The notes below the pieces were generated by a model, which had not been told where the DNA came from, did not search any database, and saw only the letters and a list, made by a program, of their open reading frames with translations. Positions 1 to 7,151 of a stretch of DNA of 64,000 nucleotides are shown here, piece after piece (positions within the stretch are counted from its first letter, which is position 1; each line of letters begins with the position of its first letter). The DNA comes from Diaminobutyricibacter sp. McL0608 (GTDB lineage Bacteria > Actinomycetota > Actinomycetes > Actinomycetales > Microbacteriaceae). Both the position numbers and the translations under genes were made by a program. The DNA lies in assembly GCF_039613825.1 (NCBI RefSeq), contig NZ_CP154826.1:620001-684000 (forward strand), in the 5' to 3' direction.

Positions 1-283
1 GTCTCGTTCCAGCGCCTGCAGGAGCACGTTCATCGACTTCGAGACGACGCCGATCGCGTTCGCACTCCGAGAGATAATTCCGGGCACCGATCTCGGGTCC
101 GTTGCCCAGCCCGGCATCGGTGCCGCGATCTGGCTCCATGCCACCGATGTCCAGGCCATTCACGACGCTCTCGTCGCCGACGGCCAAACGATCGTCTCGG
201 CTCCGATCGATGGCCCATTCGGTCGCACGTTCACCTTCGCCGACCCCGACGGCTACCAGGTCACCCTCCACGACCGCTCCTGA
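1..283 (+). CDS. VOC (glyoxalase/bleomycin-resistance) family protein, 5'-truncated by window edge
   Basis: Only the last 93 codons are present; the reading frame is open from base 2 to a TGA at 281-283. The C-terminal stretch has the pattern typical of one beta-alpha-beta-beta-beta VOC module: a helix with DVQAIHDAL, then GPFGRTFTFADPDGYQV, the usual strand pair in which an F-x-D-P-D-G turn precedes the last strand. VOC proteins are small cytosolic metal-dependent dioxygenases, isomerases or binding proteins. The substrate cannot be inferred from this fragment. No neighbour helps: the next gene begins about 100 bases downstream and encodes a membrane protein. Confidence 0.75.
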   Translation, partial: SRSSACRSTFIDFETTPIAFALREIIPGTDLGSVAQPGIGAAIWLHATDVQAIHDALVADGQTIVSAPIDGPFGRTFTFADPDGYQVTLHDRS

Positions 284-383
284 GACGCCAGCTGCCGGGA
301 GGATTCCCTGGGGCGCGTCAATCGCTTGGATTGCGTCTCGGTTCGCGGGAAGATGTCTGTCATCCGGCAAGAACGGGAAAACA

Positions 384-1046
384 ATGGACCTGTTGCTCAC
401 CATCGTCAGCGGCCTGGCGTGGACCATCGTCTACATCGAAGCGATCCGCCTCGGCTTCAGGTACAAGACCTATGCGATACCGGTCGCAGCGCTCGGCCTC
501 AACTTCGCCTGGGAGACCATCTACGGCATCCACGGCCTCACCGAGACCATCTCCGCTCAGTCGGTCATCAACCTCGTGTGGGCCGCGGCCGATGTCGTCA
601 TCGTCTTCACGTTCATCCGCTTCGGGCGTGCCGAGCTGCCCAGGTTCGTGACCCGACCGCTGTTCATCGGCTGGACTCTGGTCGTCTTCGGTGTCGCCTT
701 CGCGGTGCAGGCGTTGTTCATCGGCGAGTTCGGCTGGATGGGCGGCGCCCGCTATTCCGCATTCCTTCAGAACCTGCTGATGTCAGGCTTGTTCATCGCC
801 ATGCTGGTCGCTCGCCGCGGAGTGCGCGGCCAGTCCATGGTGATCGCCGTCGCCAAGTGGCTCGGAACTCTCGCACCGACCATCCTGTTCGGCGCGCTGG
901 GCGGCCACGTCTTCATCCTCTGGATCGGGCTGCTCTGCAGTGTCCTCGACCTGATCTACATCGGACTGGTGTGGTCCGCGAAGAAGAATCCGATCGCCTT
1001 CGCGATGCCGTCGGATGCGGCCGCGCAGCCGGTGACGGCGGGATGA
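384..1046 (+). CDS. Seven-TM integral membrane protein, Pyr4/PaxB/DmtA1-like (membrane terpene cyclase family)
   Basis: 220 residues, almost entirely hydrophobic, with about seven membrane segments and a short polar C-terminus. ATG 384 is chosen because the first helix starts at once (MDLLLTIVSGLAW); the frame is open further upstream but codes low-quality residues there. I see N40-x-x-W-E44-x-x-Y in TM2 and D189-x-x-Y near the end. These resemble the two conserved acidic positions (Glu and Asp) of the Pyr4 family of fungal meroterpenoid cyclases and the bacterial relative DmtA1. Family membership rests on memory of these motifs and on size. Cyclase activity is only a hypothesis, because no prenyltransferase or epoxidase gene lies nearby. 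Confidence 0.55.
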   Translation: MDLLLTIVSGLAWTIVYIEAIRLGFRYKTYAIPVAALGLNFAWETIYGIHGLTETISAQSVINLVWAAADVVIVFTFIRFGRAELPRFVTRPLFIGWTLVVFGVAFAVQALFIGEFGWMGGARYSAFLQNLLMSGLFIAMLVARRGVRGQSMVIAVAKWLGTLAPTILFGALGGHVFILWIGLLCSVLDLIYIGLVWSAKKNPIAFAMPSDAAAQPVTAG

Positions 1047-1071
1047 CAGTAGACGATCGCGCAGATCCGCG

Positions 1072-1563
1072 CTATTCGACGGCCGGGCCGCGTCGCGACG
1101 GAAGGTCGTCGAGGACGGATTCGAAGAAGTCCTCGATGTCGCGCCTCCGCGAAGGGTCATCAACGTCACGCGTCGACAGTTCGAGGTCGAGGTCGGGATA
1201 GGCGATCCGGAAGGTCAGCGGCTCGGATGCTGCGCCAGGCTGCGGCACGGTAGTCACCGGAGTGGATGTGATCGTGAGCTTGACGAGACTGCGTCGATCG
1301 ACGAAGTCGACGGAGGGCACCGATTGCTCGGTATCGTTCGCGACAAGGATCAGCTCGGATTCTGTGAACACCCAGAGGCTGAACGCTGCTGAATCGGGTT
1401 TGGCGCGAACGTGGATGAATCGGGGATCGCTGTCGCCCAGCGCGAGCACCAGTGCAGAAAGTGCGCGATGAGCAATCGGCGGCGATTGAGCCCAGATCGG
1501 CAACGCGCCCCACAGTTCGCCACTCGCGCGCTGGAGCAGTGATTCGATCTCGTGAACCTGCAT
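1072..1563 (-). CDS. Hypothetical protein (163 aa), no recognised family
   Basis: I do not recognise this protein. It is soluble with mixed alpha/beta composition: an N-terminal helix (VHEIESLLQRASGELWGAL), a central strand-rich part with FSLWVFTESELILVAND, and an acidic C-terminal helix (RRRDIEDFFESVLDDL). There is no signal peptide or membrane segment. Of two in-frame ATGs six bases apart, the inner one (ATG at 1563-1561) is chosen because a GAAGG Shine-Dalgarno sits six bases before it, while it would touch the outer one. It faces the NIPSNAP-type gene head to head with about 100 bases between their starts and converges on the membrane protein upstream. Confidence 0.6.
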   Translation of the reverse strand: MQVHEIESLLQRASGELWGALPIWAQSPPIAHRALSALVLALGDSDPRFIHVRAKPDSAAFSLWVFTESELILVANDTEQSVPSVDFVDRRSLVKLTITSTPVTTVPQPGAASEPLTFRIAYPDLDLELSTRDVDDPSRRRDIEDFFESVLDDLPSRRGPAVE

Positions 1564-1663
1564 GGGCATCCTTCAGTTGGCTGACTTCGATGGTAGCGGC
1601 CGGGAGTCCGCGGACTCTGTCAAGATGAGTCAGCGACCACCGGCCGACGAGAGAGAACCGATC

Positions 1664-1969
1664 GTGATCACCGTGCACCTCCGTTATGAGATCGATGACG
1701 CCAAGCTCGACGACTTCACCGAGTACGGGAAGCGCTGGATCCGGCTGGTCGAGAGGCTCGGTGGCACGCACCACGGTTACTTCATGCCGAGCGAGGGCGA
1801 CAGCGACGAAGCGTTCGCGCTCTTCACGTTCCCATCGCTTGCCGAATACGAGCGCTACCGTACGGCGGCGGCCACGGATCCCGAGTGCCAGGCGGCCTTC
1901 CAGTTCGCCCGCGACACCGGCTGTATCCGGCGCTACGAGCGGCGCTTCCTCACGCCGGTCTTCGAGTAG
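1664..1969 (+). CDS. NIPSNAP-family / dimeric alpha-beta barrel protein
   Basis: 101 residues from a GTG start preceded by a GAGAGA ribosome-binding site; this begins directly with the first beta strand (ITVHLRYEID) and gives the usual size of about 100 residues. An ATG at 1625 is possible but adds a polar, poorly ordered leader. The pattern strand - helix (LDDFTEYGKRWIRLVERLGG) - HHGYFMPSEGD - AFALFTFPSLAEYERYR is typical of single-domain ferredoxin-like NIPSNAP proteins. These form cytosolic dimers; some act on small hydrophobic substrates, but most have no assigned reaction. Nothing in the surroundings fixes a role. Confidence 0.75.
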   Translation: MITVHLRYEIDDAKLDDFTEYGKRWIRLVERLGGTHHGYFMPSEGDSDEAFALFTFPSLAEYERYRTAAATDPECQAAFQFARDTGCIRRYERRFLTPVFE

Positions 1970-1993
1970 GAGATCCCTCGGGACCGTCGGCTC

Positions 1994-2749
1994 CTATTGG
2001 GCGGTGTAGCCCCCATCGACGAGGTGGTAGCTCCCGGTGATGAAGGAAGCAGCGTCCGACGCCAGGAACGCGACCAGCGCAGCCACCTCATCCGGATCGC
2101 CCAGCCGCCCGAGCGGGTGTTTGCCGACGAGGAACTGCTGAGTCGCAGCGTCCAGACTGGCGTCGATCAGGGGTGTGTGAATGAATCCCGGCCCGACAGC
2201 GGTCACTCGCACACGCCTGTCAGCGTATTCGAGAGCAGCGTTCTGCGTCAGGCCGAGAAGCGCGTGCTTCGCGCTGACGTAGGCCGAGGACGAGGCGAAA
2301 CCGACTGAACCGAGGATCGACGCCATGTTCACAACGGCCCCGCCCCCGTTCTCCGCGATCGAGGGCAGCTGATACTTCAGGCCGTAGAAGACCGAATTCA
2401 GGTTGACCTCGATGACCTTGCGCCAACTCTCCAGGGAGTAATCCCCGATGATGGCGGCCTCGCCTCCGATACCGGCGTTGTTGACAGCGATGCGGAGGGG
2501 AGCGAGAGCGTTCGCTGCGTCGACGCACGCGCGAGCGAATGCCGGATCGGTGACATCACCGATCATCGAGTCGGCGACTCCGCCCGCCGCGGTGATTTCG
2601 TCGACGACGGATGCGGCGCCTTTCTCGTTGAGGTCTGTGACCAGCAACTCCGTGCCGTTCGCCGCCAGAAGCAGGGCGACGGCTCGACCGATGCCGGATC
2701 CGGCGCCGGTCACGATAGCCGAACGTCCTGCCACGTCGTAGGTAGCCAT
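1994..2749 (-). CDS. SDR-family NAD(P)-dependent oxidoreductase
   Basis: 251 residues, the standard length of classical short-chain dehydrogenases. Visible motifs are TGAGSGIG at residues 15-22 (dinucleotide binding), NNAG near 90, and the catalytic S-Y-K set in NMASILG and SAYVSAKHALLGL. An acidic residue after strand 2 (VTDLNEKG) favours NAD(H) over NADP(H). AGGGAGG lies six bases before the ATG. It is divergent from an acyl-CoA dehydrogenase across a 138-base region holding a small palindrome, so a 3-hydroxyacyl or similar alcohol/ketone substrate is reasonable. The exact substrate is not visible. Confidence 0.88.
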   Translation of the reverse strand: MATYDVAGRSAIVTGAGSGIGRAVALLLAANGTELLVTDLNEKGAASVVDEITAAGGVADSMIGDVTDPAFARACVDAANALAPLRIAVNNAGIGGEAAIIGDYSLESWRKVIEVNLNSVFYGLKYQLPSIAENGGGAVVNMASILGSVGFASSSAYVSAKHALLGLTQNAALEYADRRVRVTAVGPGFIHTPLIDASLDAATQQFLVGKHPLGRLGDPDEVAALVAFLASDAASFITGSYHLVDGGYTAQ

Positions 2750-2787
2750 GGTGTACCTCCCTTTCTGAATGAATTGGACTCACTCCA

Positions 2788-2800
2788 GTTCACACTGAAC
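2788..2800. promoter_or_regulatory. Palindrome GTTCA-N3-TGAAC between divergent SDR and acyl-CoA dehydrogenase genes
   Basis: A perfect 5-bp dyad with a 3-base centre sits in the shared upstream region of the minus-strand SDR (start 2749) and the plus-strand acyl-CoA dehydrogenase (start 2888). An imperfect dyad (GGACTCACTCC) lies just before it. A regulator acting on both promoters is an inference; no regulator gene is adjacent. Confidence 0.35.
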
Positions 2801-2887
2801 GGCGCCGGCGCGAAAGTGGCTAAGGTCCTGACGTCGTAGCATGGAACGCACACACAGGGTGTTACTTCTCAACGAAGCGGGGTACTG

Positions 2888-4054
2888 GTGACGATCGATC
2901 TGACCACCTATGGATTGAACGAGGAGCACGTCGAACTCGCGAACATGGTGCGCGAATTCGCCGACGAGGTGGTCGCGCCGGTCGCCTATGAGGCCGATCG
3001 GACGAAGACGCTCCCGCTCGACATCGTCGCGCAGATGGGCGACCTCGGCTTGTTCGGTCTGCCTTTCGCCGAGCAGTACGGCGGTCAGGGCGGCGACTAC
3101 CTTGCTCTCTGCCTGGCCATCGAGGCGCTCGGTCGCGTCGATCAGTCGATCGCCATCACGCTCGAGGCCGGTGTGAGCCTCGGCGCGATGCCGATCTACC
3201 GGTTCGGCACCGAGGAGCAGAAGCAGGAATATCTGCCGTCGTTGCTCTCGGGCAAGGCGCTGGGCGGCTTCGGTCTGACGGAGCCGGAAGCCGGTTCCGA
3301 TGCAGGGGCGACCCGCACGACCGCCGTCCTCGACGGCGATGAATGGGTCGTCAACGGATCGAAGCAGTTCATCACCAACTCCGGGACGGCGATCACGCGC
3401 TTCGTCACTGTCACGGCGGTGACGGGTCAGCGGGAGGGCGGCGGCAAGGAGATCTCGACGATCATCGTGCCCAGCGGCACCCCGGGTTTCACGGTCGAGC
3501 CGGCGTACGACAAGGTCGGTTGGCATGCGTCGGACACGCATCCACTGACGTTCGTCGACGCGCGCGTGCCTGCCTCCAACCTGCTCGGCGAGCGAGGCCG
3601 GGGCTTCGCGGCCTTTTTGCACATCCTCGACGAGGGCCGCATCGCCATCGCGGCGTTGTCGACCGGAGCTGCGGAAGGATGTCTTGAAGCGGCCGTGGAC
3701 TATGCCAAGAAGCGGACGGTTTTCGGCGAGCCTCTGTCGAGCCGGCAGGGGATCCAGTTCCTTCTCGCCCGCATGCAGGCCAGGGTGCACACGGCCCGGC
3801 TCGCGTGGCTGCAGGCAGCACGCCTCAGGGATGCCGGCCTGCCGTTCAAGACGGAGGCGGCGATCGCCAAGCTCGCCGCCAGCGACGCAGCAATGGACAA
3901 TGCGCGGGATGCCACGCAGGTGTTCGGGGGAAACGGCTTCATGAACGAGTACCCCGTCGCGCGCCACTTCCGGGATTCCAAGATCCTCGAGATTGGCGAG
4001 GGCACCACCGAGGTCCAGCTTCTCGTGATCGCACGGGCTCTGGGCGTCGCATGA
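2888..4054 (+). CDS. Acyl-CoA dehydrogenase
   Basis: 388 residues, the normal size of a short/medium-chain flavin acyl-CoA dehydrogenase. The substrate/FAD signature GGFGLTEPEAGSD lies at residues 126-138, and the C-terminal ILEIGEGTTEVQ carries the usual catalytic glutamate (E371). It oxidises an acyl-CoA to the 2-enoyl-CoA and hands electrons to ETF. GTG 2888 gives the standard N-terminus. The genes for both ETF subunits follow 46 bases downstream and a second acyl-CoA dehydrogenase lies at 7.1 kb, so this is probably the first gene of an acyl-CoA oxidation operon. Chain length or branching of the substrate cannot be read from the sequence. Confidence 0.93.
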   Translation: MTIDLTTYGLNEEHVELANMVREFADEVVAPVAYEADRTKTLPLDIVAQMGDLGLFGLPFAEQYGGQGGDYLALCLAIEALGRVDQSIAITLEAGVSLGAMPIYRFGTEEQKQEYLPSLLSGKALGGFGLTEPEAGSDAGATRTTAVLDGDEWVVNGSKQFITNSGTAITRFVTVTAVTGQREGGGKEISTIIVPSGTPGFTVEPAYDKVGWHASDTHPLTFVDARVPASNLLGERGRGFAAFLHILDEGRIAIAALSTGAAEGCLEAAVDYAKKRTVFGEPLSSRQGIQFLLARMQARVHTARLAWLQAARLRDAGLPFKTEAAIAKLAASDAAMDNARDATQVFGGNGFMNEYPVARHFRDSKILEIGEGTTEVQLLVIARALGVA

Positions 4055-4100
4055 CCTCCGGCCGGACGAGAGTCGATCATTCTTCCGGCGGGCGGCACCA

Positions 4101-4883
4101 GTGAGAATCGTGGTGCTGGTCAAGGAGGTCCCCGACACCTACGGAGATCGTCAGCTGAACCTGGAGACGGGTCTGGCCGATCGCGAGGCGTCGGACCGGG
4201 TTCTGGATGAGATCGGCGAGCGTGCGCTCGAAGTCGCGTTGTCTCACGTCGACGCGCATCCGGAGACGGAGGTCGTCGTCGTATCGATGGCGTCCGAAGC
4301 GGCATCGGCCACGCTCCGCAAGGGCCTGACGATGGGCGCCACGAGCGTCCTGCAGGTGGTCGACGAGCAGCTCGCCGGTGCGGACGTCGGCGTGACTGCT
4401 CGCGTGCTGGCCGCGGCCGTGCGCCGTGTCGGCTTCGATCTCGTGATCACCGGCAACATGTCGACCGACGGGGCCGGGGGAGTGCTTCCCGCGATGCTCG
4501 CCGAGCACCTGGGAGTCGCAGCGGTGACGGCTCTGTCGACAGTCGTCCTCTCCGACGACGCGGTCTCCGGGACGCGGACGACCGATCATGGTTCCGCCAC
4601 GGTCTCGGCGCCGCTGCCCGCCGTCGTGTCGATCACCGAGGCGCTGCCGAATGCCCGCTTCCCTAATTTCAAGGGGATCATGGCGGCCAAGAAGAAGCCG
4701 TTCGAGACCGTGACGCTCGCCGATCTCGGCGTCGGGGTCGATCCGACTGCGGTTCCGCAGTCGATCATGACGGCGGTGGAGGCGAAGCCGCCGCGAGGGG
4801 CCGGCATCACGATCGAGGACGACGGGAACGCCGGCGAGCGACTGGCCGCGTTCCTCATCGAGAACCGGCTGGTGGAAGGGTGA
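4101..4883 (+). CDS. etfB: Electron transfer flavoprotein beta subunit
   Basis: 260 residues starting at GTG. The protein opens with the canonical strand [14 protein letters not shown] and contains [24 protein letters not shown] (about residues 115-138) and the EtfB signature [29 protein letters not shown] near 172-200. EtfB holds AMP and pairs with EtfA to carry electrons from acyl-CoA dehydrogenases to the respiratory chain. Its TGA overlaps the GTG start of etfA, so the two subunits are translationally coupled. Acyl-CoA dehydrogenases on both sides are the likely donors. Confidence 0.96.
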   Translation: MRIVVLVKEVPDTYGDRQLNLETGLADREASDRVLDEIGERALEVALSHVDAHPETEVVVVSMASEAASATLRKGLTMGATSVLQVVDEQLAGADVGVTARVLAAAVRRVGFDLVITGNMSTDGAGGVLPAMLAEHLGVAAVTALSTVVLSDDAVSGTRTTDHGSATVSAPLPAVVSITEALPNARFPNFKGIMAAKKKPFETVTLADLGVGVDPTAVPQSIMTAVEAKPPRGAGITIEDDGNAGERLAAFLIENRLVEG

Positions 4884-5872
4884 CGATGGCGGAGTTCACT
4901 CCGGATGCGGTCCTGGTTTTGTTGGAGACTACGCCGGCGGGAGAGCTGGCGTCATCGTGCGCCGGCCTGTTGGGCGCAGCCGCAGCGATCGGCACGCCTG
5001 TCGCCCTGCTGGTGGCGGATGAGCCGCGGCACGACGCGCTCGCCGCAGCTGCCGGGAGGCTGGGTGCGGCATCGGTGCTCGTGCATCACGGCGATGAGGC
5101 GACCGAGCTGATCGCGCCGGCGGTCGATGCCTTGGATGCGGCTTTCGAACTGGTGCGGCCCACCGCTGTCCTGCTCCCGAATTCCGTCGACGGGCGTGAC
5201 GTCGCGGGAGGGTTCGCGGCAAGGCGCTCGCTCGCGGTGGCTGCGGACGCCGTCGGCCTGGGTCGCGACGAAGAGGGCGTGATCGTGCGCCACTCCGTCT
5301 ATGGCGGCGCGTACAACGTGACCTCTGCATCCACCTTCGGGCCGCTCGTCATCACGATGCGACAGGGCGCCACCGAGGAGCGTGCCCGAGAAGTCGCTGC
5401 CCCGGCCGTGTCGCGCCTGTCGGTCACGCCCTCCGGAACGCGTGCGGCGACGATCGAGTCGTTCGAAGAGGCGACGGGCGCCTCGAGTCGACCGGAGCTG
5501 CGCGGTGCGGCGAAGGTCGTAGCGGGTGGGCGCGGCCTGGGTTCGGCGGAGAATTTTGCCCTGGTGGAACAGTTGGCCGATGTGCTTGGCGCGGCGGTGG
5601 GAGCGTCGCGTGCCGCGGTGGATGCCGGCTATGTCCCGTATTCGTATCAGGTGGGGCAGACGGGGGTCTCGGTGTCGCCCCGGCTGTATGTGGCTCTGGG
5701 TATTTCGGGAGCGATTCAGCACAGAGCGGGGATGCAGACGGCGAAGACGATCATTGCGGTGAACAAGGATGCGAATGCGCCGATCTTCGCGATCGCGGAT
5801 TTCGGCGTGGTGGGCGATGTCTTCACGGTGGTTCCTCAGCTGATCGCTGCGCTCAAGGCGAAGAAGGGGTAG
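4880..5872 (+). CDS. etfA: Electron transfer flavoprotein alpha subunit
   Basis: 330 residues. The C-terminal FAD-binding domain is clear: [18 protein letters not shown] (about 216-233), [35 protein letters not shown], and [19 protein letters not shown]. The N-terminal half is the usual less conserved nucleotide-fold domain. GTG 4880 overlaps the etfB stop; an ATG two codons later is equally possible. EtfA/EtfB form a cytosolic heterodimer with FAD. The next gene, a membrane cytochrome-b-like protein, begins four bases after the stop, which suggests that it receives electrons from this ETF; that link is inferred from position only. Confidence 0.96.
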   Translation: MTMAEFTPDAVLVLLETTPAGELASSCAGLLGAAAAIGTPVALLVADEPRHDALAAAAGRLGAASVLVHHGDEATELIAPAVDALDAAFELVRPTAVLLPNSVDGRDVAGGFAARRSLAVAADAVGLGRDEEGVIVRHSVYGGAYNVTSASTFGPLVITMRQGATEERAREVAAPAVSRLSVTPSGTRAATIESFEEATGASSRPELRGAAKVVAGGRGLGSAENFALVEQLADVLGAAVGASRAAVDAGYVPYSYQVGQTGVSVSPRLYVALGISGAIQHRAGMQTAKTIIAVNKDANAPIFAIADFGVVGDVFTVVPQLIAALKAKKG

Positions 5873-5875
5873 CGG

Positions 5876-6129
5876 GTGACGACCGACTCGCGTGCCGTGC
5901 GCCGCGGGCTTCCCCGGGTGCCAGGCGATCCACCCTGGCCGCTGATCGCTACTCCGGTGGCGGCCGATCCCCCTTACCTCCCGTCGAGACGGCCAGTGCC
6001 GCGTCACCTCCCGTCGAGACGGCCAGCGCCGCGTCACCTCCCGTCGAGACGGCCGCCGCCGCGCCTGGGCTGCGCCGGGGGCTGCCGCGGGCGACGGTCA
6101 GCGAACCACCGCCACCCCTCGTCCCGGTC
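5876..6129 (+). pseudogene. Frameshifted 5' end of the cytochrome-b-like gene
   Basis: A GTG four bases after etfA opens a frame reading AVRRGLPRVPGDPPWP, which after about 32 codons degenerates into Arg/Pro-rich noise. The downstream gene is in another frame, and there the bases before its first start codon read ETAAAAPGLRRGLPRAT, repeating the RRGLPR motif of the first frame. This shows that the two frames belong to one gene and that one base has been lost between about 5960 and 5985, most likely at the five-C run 5969-5973. It could be a real mutation, slippage-controlled expression or an assembly error. The intact frame would add roughly 85 residues to the protein. Confidence 0.6.
5977..6060 (+). 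repeat. 30-bp tandem repeat, 2.8 copies, in the 5' coding part
   Basis: Copies begin at 5977, 6007 and 6037, each starting CCTCCCGTCGAGACGGCC. In the restored frame each unit encodes PPVETASAAS, so this is a low-complexity Pro/Ala cytosolic leader. A second short repeat follows at about 6160-6190 (EPAAEPAAEPAA). Such repeats are prone to slippage, which may relate to the nearby frameshift. Confidence 0.8.
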
Positions 6130-7149
6130 GTGGTCGCTCAAGCCGAACCGGCCGCGGGGCCTGCGGCAGAGCCCGCGGCAGAGCCCGCGGCAGCGCCGGC
6201 GCGTCCGGTCGTGCGTCCCGCCGAGCCGCGGCGCTTCGGGCCTTACACCGGAATCCAGCTGGTGGGAGTGGTGGCGGTGAGCGTCGCCGGTCTCGTCCTG
6301 ATCGCGGCGATCCTAGTCGCGGTGGCCCAGCTCCTGGTGTCGCTGCCGTCCGTACAGGACTTTCTTGCGACCTACCCGGGCGCGAATCCGCTCCCTGCCG
6401 AGGCTCCCGTCGGTCTTCCGGCCTGGCTGGGCTGGCAGCACTTCCTCAACACGTTCTTCCTCGTCCTCATCGTCCGCTCCGGCCTGCAGGTGAGACGGGA
6501 GAAGAGACCCGGCGTGTTCTGGTCGCGTCGCAGCTCACGGCGCCGGATCAGCCTGACGCTGTGGTTCCACCAATCGCTGGACATCCTCTGGATCGTGAAC
6601 GGAATCGTGTTCCTGGTCCTGCTGTTCGTTACGGGGCAGTGGATGCGCATCATTCCGACCTCGTGGGCCGTGTTCCCCAACGCGGTGTCCGCAACGCTGC
6701 AGTACGTCTCCCTGGACTGGCCGACCGAGAACGGCTGGGTCAACTACAACGCCCTCCAGCAGCTCGCGTACTTCACCGTGGTGTTCGTGGCAGCGCCGCT
6801 TGCGATCATCACCGGAGTGCGGATGAGCGGCGTGTGGCCGAAACGAGCAGCGACCCTGAACCGGCTCTACCCCGTGGAGTGGGCGCGCAAGGTGCACTTC
6901 CCCGTGATGGTCTTCTTCGTGGCGTTCGTCGTCGTGCACGTGGCGCTGGTGTTCGCCACCGGCGCGCTACGCAACCTGAACCACATGTATGCCGCCCTCG
7001 GCTCGACCGATCCCGCGGCGTACTCGCACAACTGGATCGGATTCTGGATCTTCGTCGCCTCGCTCGTGGTCATCGGCGCTGGCTGGGCCGCCGCCCGTCC
7101 TCTGGTCCTTGCTCCCATCGCGAGGCTGTTCGGAAAGGTCAGTCGATAA
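6130..7149 (+). CDS. Cytochrome b/b6-domain integral membrane protein (ETF-associated)
   Basis: The readable in-frame start is GTG 6130, giving 339 residues; the authentic start is probably GTG 5876 before a frameshift. After an Ala/Pro-rich leader there are about five membrane helices. Histidines lie within helices in patterns suited to two b-type hemes: GWQHFLNTFFLVL, LWFHQSLDILW, and KVHFPVMVFFVAFVVVHVALVF. This matches cytochrome-b-type subunits of membrane reductases. Between etfBA and an acyl-CoA dehydrogenase it may pass electrons from ETF to menaquinone; this is inferred from context, since no iron-sulfur subunit is present. Heme ligation is a motif-level call. Confidence 0.7.
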   Translation: MVAQAEPAAGPAAEPAAEPAAAPARPVVRPAEPRRFGPYTGIQLVGVVAVSVAGLVLIAAILVAVAQLLVSLPSVQDFLATYPGANPLPAEAPVGLPAWLGWQHFLNTFFLVLIVRSGLQVRREKRPGVFWSRRSSRRRISLTLWFHQSLDILWIVNGIVFLVLLFVTGQWMRIIPTSWAVFPNAVSATLQYVSLDWPTENGWVNYNALQQLAYFTVVFVAAPLAIITGVRMSGVWPKRAATLNRLYPVEWARKVHFPVMVFFVAFVVVHVALVFATGALRNLNHMYAALGSTDPAAYSHNWIGFWIFVASLVVIGAGWAAARPLVLAPIARLFGKVSR

Positions 7150-7151
7150 CC

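Noticed and set aside
3700-4138. Long open frames on the minus strand across the acyl-CoA dehydrogenase and other plus-strand genes
   Set aside because: They are Arg/Ala/Pro-rich antisense shadows caused by high third-position GC, with no recognisable domain, and they overlap genes with strong family motifs.
6561-7151. Upstream extension of the DmdC-like acyl-CoA dehydrogenase frame
   Set aside because: It overlaps the cytochrome-b gene in another frame and has no family similarity; ATG 7152 gives the expected N-terminus.
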